64,000 nucleotides of DNA from Porogramme epimiltina (taxonomy: Eukaryota > Basidiomycota > Agaricomycetes > Polyporales > Polyporaceae): NCBI GenBank assembly GCA_900155495.1, contig FTLJ01000040.1:16234-80233 (forward strand). The letters run 5' to 3'. Below the pieces are notes generated by a model. That model was not told where the DNA came from. It did no database searches and saw nothing but the letters and a program-made list of their open reading frames with translations. Of this stretch, positions 60,036 to 64,000 are shown one piece after another. How positions within the stretch are numbered: position 1 is the stretch's first letter; every line of letters starts with the position of its first letter. The translations under genes were made by a program, and so were the position numbers.

Positions 60036-60638
60036 CCCCGCGCCGTCGCGCGTGGCGATGATGGCAAGCGTGCGGGAGCGTAGTGATGTATCCATTGGCT
60101 TGGCTTGGCTGTGCGCTTTGTGTGTGCGTGTGTATGGTGCGTGTGTCGATGTGGAGGAGCGCTGGTGTCTGTCTGCGAATCTAGGAGGGGGTGGCACACT
60201 AGATGGCTTGAGCGAGGGATGCGCTCGTTGATGCACCCGCATGGGTGTACACGGACATATTGCCTGGCTCCGGCCCGATGTCACTTCCGCGTCATTTTTT
60301 TCTGTAATATTTCTTCATTTTTGTTCTCTTACCTAGTCCTCTGTCGATCTCGTTTTGTCGCACTCCGAATCCCCCCCCCTCTCCACCTCTCCTGCGACCC
60401 CGAGTGTCCCCCGTATATAATGTGCAGAAAACCCCAGTATTACTGCCCCACGACGCTGACTGACTGACTGGTGATGTTGAATACTCTTGTGGACAATGTT
60501 GACCAGGCCGCTTTGCGGCTAAAAAATATTCGCTCAATGTGTGCTCGCTCTCCAGCCTGCGACGAACGGAGTTTTCGACACATGCACGTCCGAAAGACGA
60601 AGCAATATTATTGGGAAGTCTACGTCTACGCAAGTCTA
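60036..60638. other. Convergent intergenic region, SR protein / Rieske protein
   Basis: This 603-bp spacer should hold two 3' UTRs. It has a T-rich stretch at about 60294-60330 and a C-run at 60370-60380. No coding exon is supported. Confidence 0.5.
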
Positions 60639-61786
60639 TCAACCAATAACCATCTTGCCGTCCGCGTCGTTGATCTCGTATTGAGGAACCTCGAGGTTGA
60701 GCTAGCGAACGGAGGTGTGTCAGCTTTTATGTCGCAGGAAAAATCGAGGATAGCGCTGGGAACTCACAGGAGCGGGGCCCTTGCGGATACGTCCAGCTAG
60801 GAACACGCCATGAGCTACACTCGCGCCCACAGACGCCACGGGGGGAGGGGGGGGACTCACAAATGTCATAATGCGAGCCGTGGCAGGGGCAGAACCAGCC
60901 TCCGTAGTCGCCCGCCTCGCCGATGGGCACGCACCCCAAGTGGGTGCACACGCCGAGCATGACGAGCCACTCGGGCTGCTTCGTCCGCGCCTCGTCGCTC
61001 TCGGGGTCGCGGAGGGCCTTCCAGTCCGCGCTGCGCGCCTCCTCGATCTCGGCGGGCGTGCGGTGGCGGATGAAGACGGGCTTGCCGCGCCACTTGATGA
61101 CGACGTTCTTGCCCTCGGGGATCGCGCCGAGCTCGAGCTCGACCTTGGCCATCGCGAGCACGTCCGCGGACGCGGACATCGTCGCGAGGAACTCGGTCAC
61201 CGTCGACTTGGCCGCGGACGCGGAGAGCAGGCCGAGCGAGCCGATCATGAGGTACGCGAGCCCGCGGTTCGTCGACGGGTCCTTGGCCTCGTACTTGGAG
61301 AAGTCGGGCACCTGCGGCGCGTCCCGGACGGCGGCGGACGTGTGCAGCAGGCTCTTCTGGTGGATGCCGGTCACGGGCGCTGGAGACGCATGACGGCAGA
61401 CGTAGAGCGAAGAGGCGGCGGAGGAGGAGGCGAGGGGAAGACCGACGGGTGAGCATACGCTGTAGGCTTTGCGGAGGAGGCGGAGGTAGGAGCGGGTGCG
61501 GGCAGAAAACGGCGCGCCCCGGCCTCCAAGCACAGAACGACGACTCACCACTGGGGAATGAACGAGAGACGAGGCCCGCGGCCGTCCGTGAGACGCCGCC
61601 GGCCCACTTGGGGGGCACGTCGTGGCGGGGGCCGGCGACGCCGTGCGCGTGCTCCTCGTGCCCGTGGCCGGCGGGCTGGCGGACGGCGAAGCTGACGAGG
61701 GGCGCGACGGGGACGCCGGAGGAGAGCGCGCGGACGGTGCAAGGGACGGTCACGGCCTTTTTCGAGAGGTGGTGCACGGCGGCCAT
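60639..61786 (-). CDS. RIP1: Rieske iron-sulfur subunit of the cytochrome bc1 complex
   Basis: A four-exon gene for a mitochondrial inner-membrane protein. ATG 61784-61786 opens MAAVHHLSKKAV, a basic, Ser/Ala-rich presequence. After a spliced intron of about 170 nt comes APVTGIHQKSLLHTS then VPDFSKYEAKDPSTNRGLAY, the conserved entry to the single membrane helix (LMIGSLGLLSASAAKSTV), and the hinge. The 2Fe-2S cluster ligands are in CTHLGC (about 60930) and CPCHGSHYD (about 60885), with the disulfide cysteines in the same boxes. The C-terminus SGRIRKGPAP joins LNLEVPQYEI and ends at TGA 60639-60641. It transfers electrons from ubiquinol to cytochrome c1 in respiratory complex III. The N-terminal extension is somewhat long for the family. 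Confidence 0.95.
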
Positions 61787-62149
61787 GGCGGCGGTGGAGA
61801 GGAGAGGGAGAGGGTGGGGGAAGCTGTCGAGCTCGCTGTCGGTCGTGACGAGCTCAAACGAGGAGCGGGCGGAGTTTTGAAACAGGCGCCGGCCGACCCC
61901 GTCCCGTTCTTTCCCGCTGGCGCTTACACGCAACGCCCGTCGTCTGATTGGCCGGAGCCGGCCAGGCGTGGCCTCGGGGCGTCCGTGTCTGGTCCGACAC
62001 ACTCTGTGCCCACCAAGGCTGGACTTCAAGTTGGCACTCGTGCTTAGACTGAAGATGGGTATAGTGTATTGTAATATACTCCGAAAAATATGGTACACAA
62101 TATTCCTGTAAATGCTATACACGGCCAATCCACGGGGACCAGACTCTAC
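61787..62149. promoter_or_regulatory. Promoter region of the Rieske gene
   Basis: The spacer lies upstream of the Rieske ATG and downstream of the GDPD stop, both genes on the minus strand. A CCAAT box on the minus strand (61947-61951), about 160 bp upstream of the ATG, fits control by the HAP complex that regulates respiratory genes in fungi. The left part (62050-62149) is A/T-rich and probably GDPD 3' UTR. Confidence 0.4.
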
Positions 62150-63867
62150 TCATGACTTGAAAGCTGGTTGCCTCGAGAGGTGGTTCTCGAGGCACGACAA
62201 TACGCGCTGCTTGGGGTATTTTGGAGCGACGGGGAGACCCCTGTGCTTTACTAGGCGGCGGACGTCGCTGGGGTCTGCGAGCACACCGTGATCAGCTCCA
62301 GCTTCGTAGCTCCGCAACGAAGGCTTCTTACAATCCGAGATGATGCCGTCCGCCTTCCAATCCAGGAGCTGCTCCACGATAGTCATCCGGTTGACCTGAA
62401 AATTACGCGTGAGCCTCGTTCAAGCGGCGCCGTTCGCGGAGGAAAGCGCACCGTCCAGGGTTTGACTTTCATCCCGAGGCGGTGCGCGGTGTCGATCATC
62501 TCTTTCGTCGTGAACGGCACGTAGCCGGCCATGTCTGGGTCCGCGACTGGCGTCACGAATGACGACGCGGAAGGCGACAGCACGTCCGCGCGGATGCTGT
62601 GCGCCGCTTGTGCGATTTGCTGGGACACGGAAGGCCCGGGGAACGAGTCGAGACGGAGGCCTGCGAGCCATGGCGTGGTGCTGTTGTCGGGGTTTGTCGC
62701 GGTCTCGCTATGGATGTGACGTGAGCATGACAATTCCATGCCCCCGTTAAATGCGATCCACTCACTCGTCTATTAAAGCGGAGGTGACGATAGAAGGGTC
62801 GAGTGCCTGGAATAATAGTGAGACAAATGGTGCCGTGTGAAAGACGTCAAGTTTACCTTCATAGCGATCAGCGTTCTCCAATCAAAACTCTGATACTGTA
62901 ATGAAGGTTATAAGAATCATCTCCTAAATGTTTCTACAAACCCGCTCACTGTGATAGAGCGTTTGTAAGGACTCCTGCTGAAGATTTCATGCTGCTTGTG
63001 CACAAAGTCGTCCACCCCCATCGTCGAGTTCGGGAACTTCGCGTCAATTTTTGACTCGATGTTCCAGAGTATTTGGTGGGTGGGATCCGCGCACTCCACG
63101 AAGTCGAAGACCTCCTGGAGGGTGGAGATACTCGTATTGGGGTACGTCAGCTGCATGGCTGAAACCGCTTCGAATGAGCTTAACCTCCCGGAATGCGCGC
63201 GAGGCACTCACGGTAGCCGTACTGCCGCTTGGAGCCGCAGTCGATCGTGCGGAGCTGGGCGAGCGTCAGGTTGACAATGAACTTTCCGACATACGGATAG
63301 TCGGGGTCGCCCGGATACTGCGAAAAACACGCTCAGCGTCTCTTCCCGCCGACGCGTGCTGCAGCGAATGTGAAGTACTCACTACAGGCTCTGTGTCGCG
63401 ACACTTTGCCGGAACGATCTCCTCGTCATGCCAGACCACGACGTGCCCATCCTAGATCACCGCTCGCGACAGCGCGCGACAACACAACGACGGGCTATTC
63501 ACCTTCGTGATCCCGTTGTCGAGCTCGAGCGTCGAGGCGCCGTAGATGAGACCCCTGCGCGCACACCGCGCCCCTAGTGAGCCCCGCGCGACCGCCCGAG
63601 ACAAACACGGAGGGTGCTCACCACGCAAAGCTTGGCAGCGTGCTCTCGACGGTGTTCCCTCGCCCTCCGCGGTGTGCCTAAGGAGGTCCCCGGGGGCGGG
63701 TGCGATCAATACGTAAACGCATCGACGAGGCTATCTGGGCCGACCTGGACGTCATAAAAGCGGTGGTGGCGCTGCAGGGCGGGGGGCGTGAGAGGCTGCT
63801 GCTGCGACGCGAGGACGAGCAGCCCCTCGGTGGCCAAGTTGGCCAGGAAGGTCCACGGGGCGAGCAT
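62150..63867 (-). CDS. Glycerophosphodiester phosphodiesterase (GDPD family)
   Basis: A gene of about 400 codons with many short introns. The first in-frame ATG is 63865-63867 (MLAPWTFLANLATEG); an earlier exon beyond the window cannot be excluded. The catalytic core reads FYDVQ then AHRGGRGNTVESTLPSFAWGL across an intron: the HRG and E of the GDPD active site. WHDEEIVPAKCRD supplies the second conserved His-Asp. Further blocks are NLTLAQLRTIDCGSKRQYG, ILWNIESKID (about 63050), YQSFDWRTL and the TIM-barrel end MKVKPWTVNRMTIVEQLLDWKADGIISD. The end LPVAPKYPKQRVLSCLENHL leads to TGA 62150. It should hydrolyse glycerophosphodiesters to glycerol-3-phosphate and an alcohol, possibly secreted or membrane-linked because the N-terminus is hydrophobic. 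Confidence 0.9.
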
Positions 63868-64000
63868 GTCGGCCGGAGAGGGGGGCGTAGAGGCGGGGTG
63901 CGGGAGGAGGGGGGGGGGGAGGGGTTTCGGACATGGATACCGGGCCACGCGCGGGCATAAGACGGAGCGAGCGGGGGTGACGGGAGTCAGACAGTGCTGG

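Noticed and set aside
60866..62128. Long frame reading through the Rieske region to 62128
   Set aside because: Only its first coding stretch (MAAVHHLSKK on) is real. The upstream part is promoter and the downstream part is out of frame with the iron-sulfur domain.
63908..63923. G-run near the right edge as a telomeric or regulatory G-quadruplex
   Set aside because: It lies where the GDPD 5' region is expected and is a simple G tract without repeat units; there is no evidence beyond composition.

Overview
The window is a GC-rich piece of a fungal nuclear genome, most likely an Agaricomycete (Basidiomycota, perhaps a polypore). The reasons are densely packed genes, many phase-variable introns of about 50-70 nt with GTRNGT donors and CTNAC-like branch points, and fungal families such as a tricalbin, Spc7, an RTA1-like protein and a FRAY-type STE20 kinase. 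I see no prokaryotic operon, rRNA, convincing tRNA, CRISPR array or intact transposon. All gene models were spliced by eye from reading frames and GT-AG sites, so the outer limits are firmer than some inner junctions.

Left third (1-24 kb): a tricalbin-type ER-plasma membrane tether (+), an OPT peptide transporter (-), a TauD-type dioxygenase (+), an Mtq2-like eRF1 methyltransferase (-), an ALG10 glucosyltransferase (+), an unrecognised serine-rich coiled-coil protein (+), and the kinetochore scaffold Spc7/KNL1 (-). Spc7 diverges from a kinesin-6 across a 299-bp promoter that holds an MluI cell-cycle box.

Middle (24-44 kb): kinesin-6 (+), the Sgt2 co-chaperone (-), the Prp19 splicing ubiquitin ligase (+), an RTA1-family membrane protein (+), a tail-anchored Nudix protein with a divergent box (+), and two tandem paralogous genes. 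Each paralog joins an RNase H1-type hybrid-binding (viroplasmin) domain to a complete Pif1-family helicase. This pair is the most unusual content of the window: the architecture suggests a helicase directed to RNA:DNA hybrids.

Right third (44-64 kb): an F-BAR/RhoGAP protein (-), a FRAY-like STE20 kinase (-) with a possible DUF6699-like remnant or gene upstream, an SRPK splicing kinase (+) next to an SR-type RRM/zinc-knuckle protein (+), the mitochondrial Rieske protein (-), and a glycerophosphodiester phosphodiesterase (-) whose 5' end may run past the window. SRPK and the SR protein form a plausible enzyme/substrate neighbour pair, and both carry introns many times longer than the local norm. 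Together with Prp19 the window holds three splicing genes, and Spc7 plus kinesin-6 form a mitotic divergent pair.
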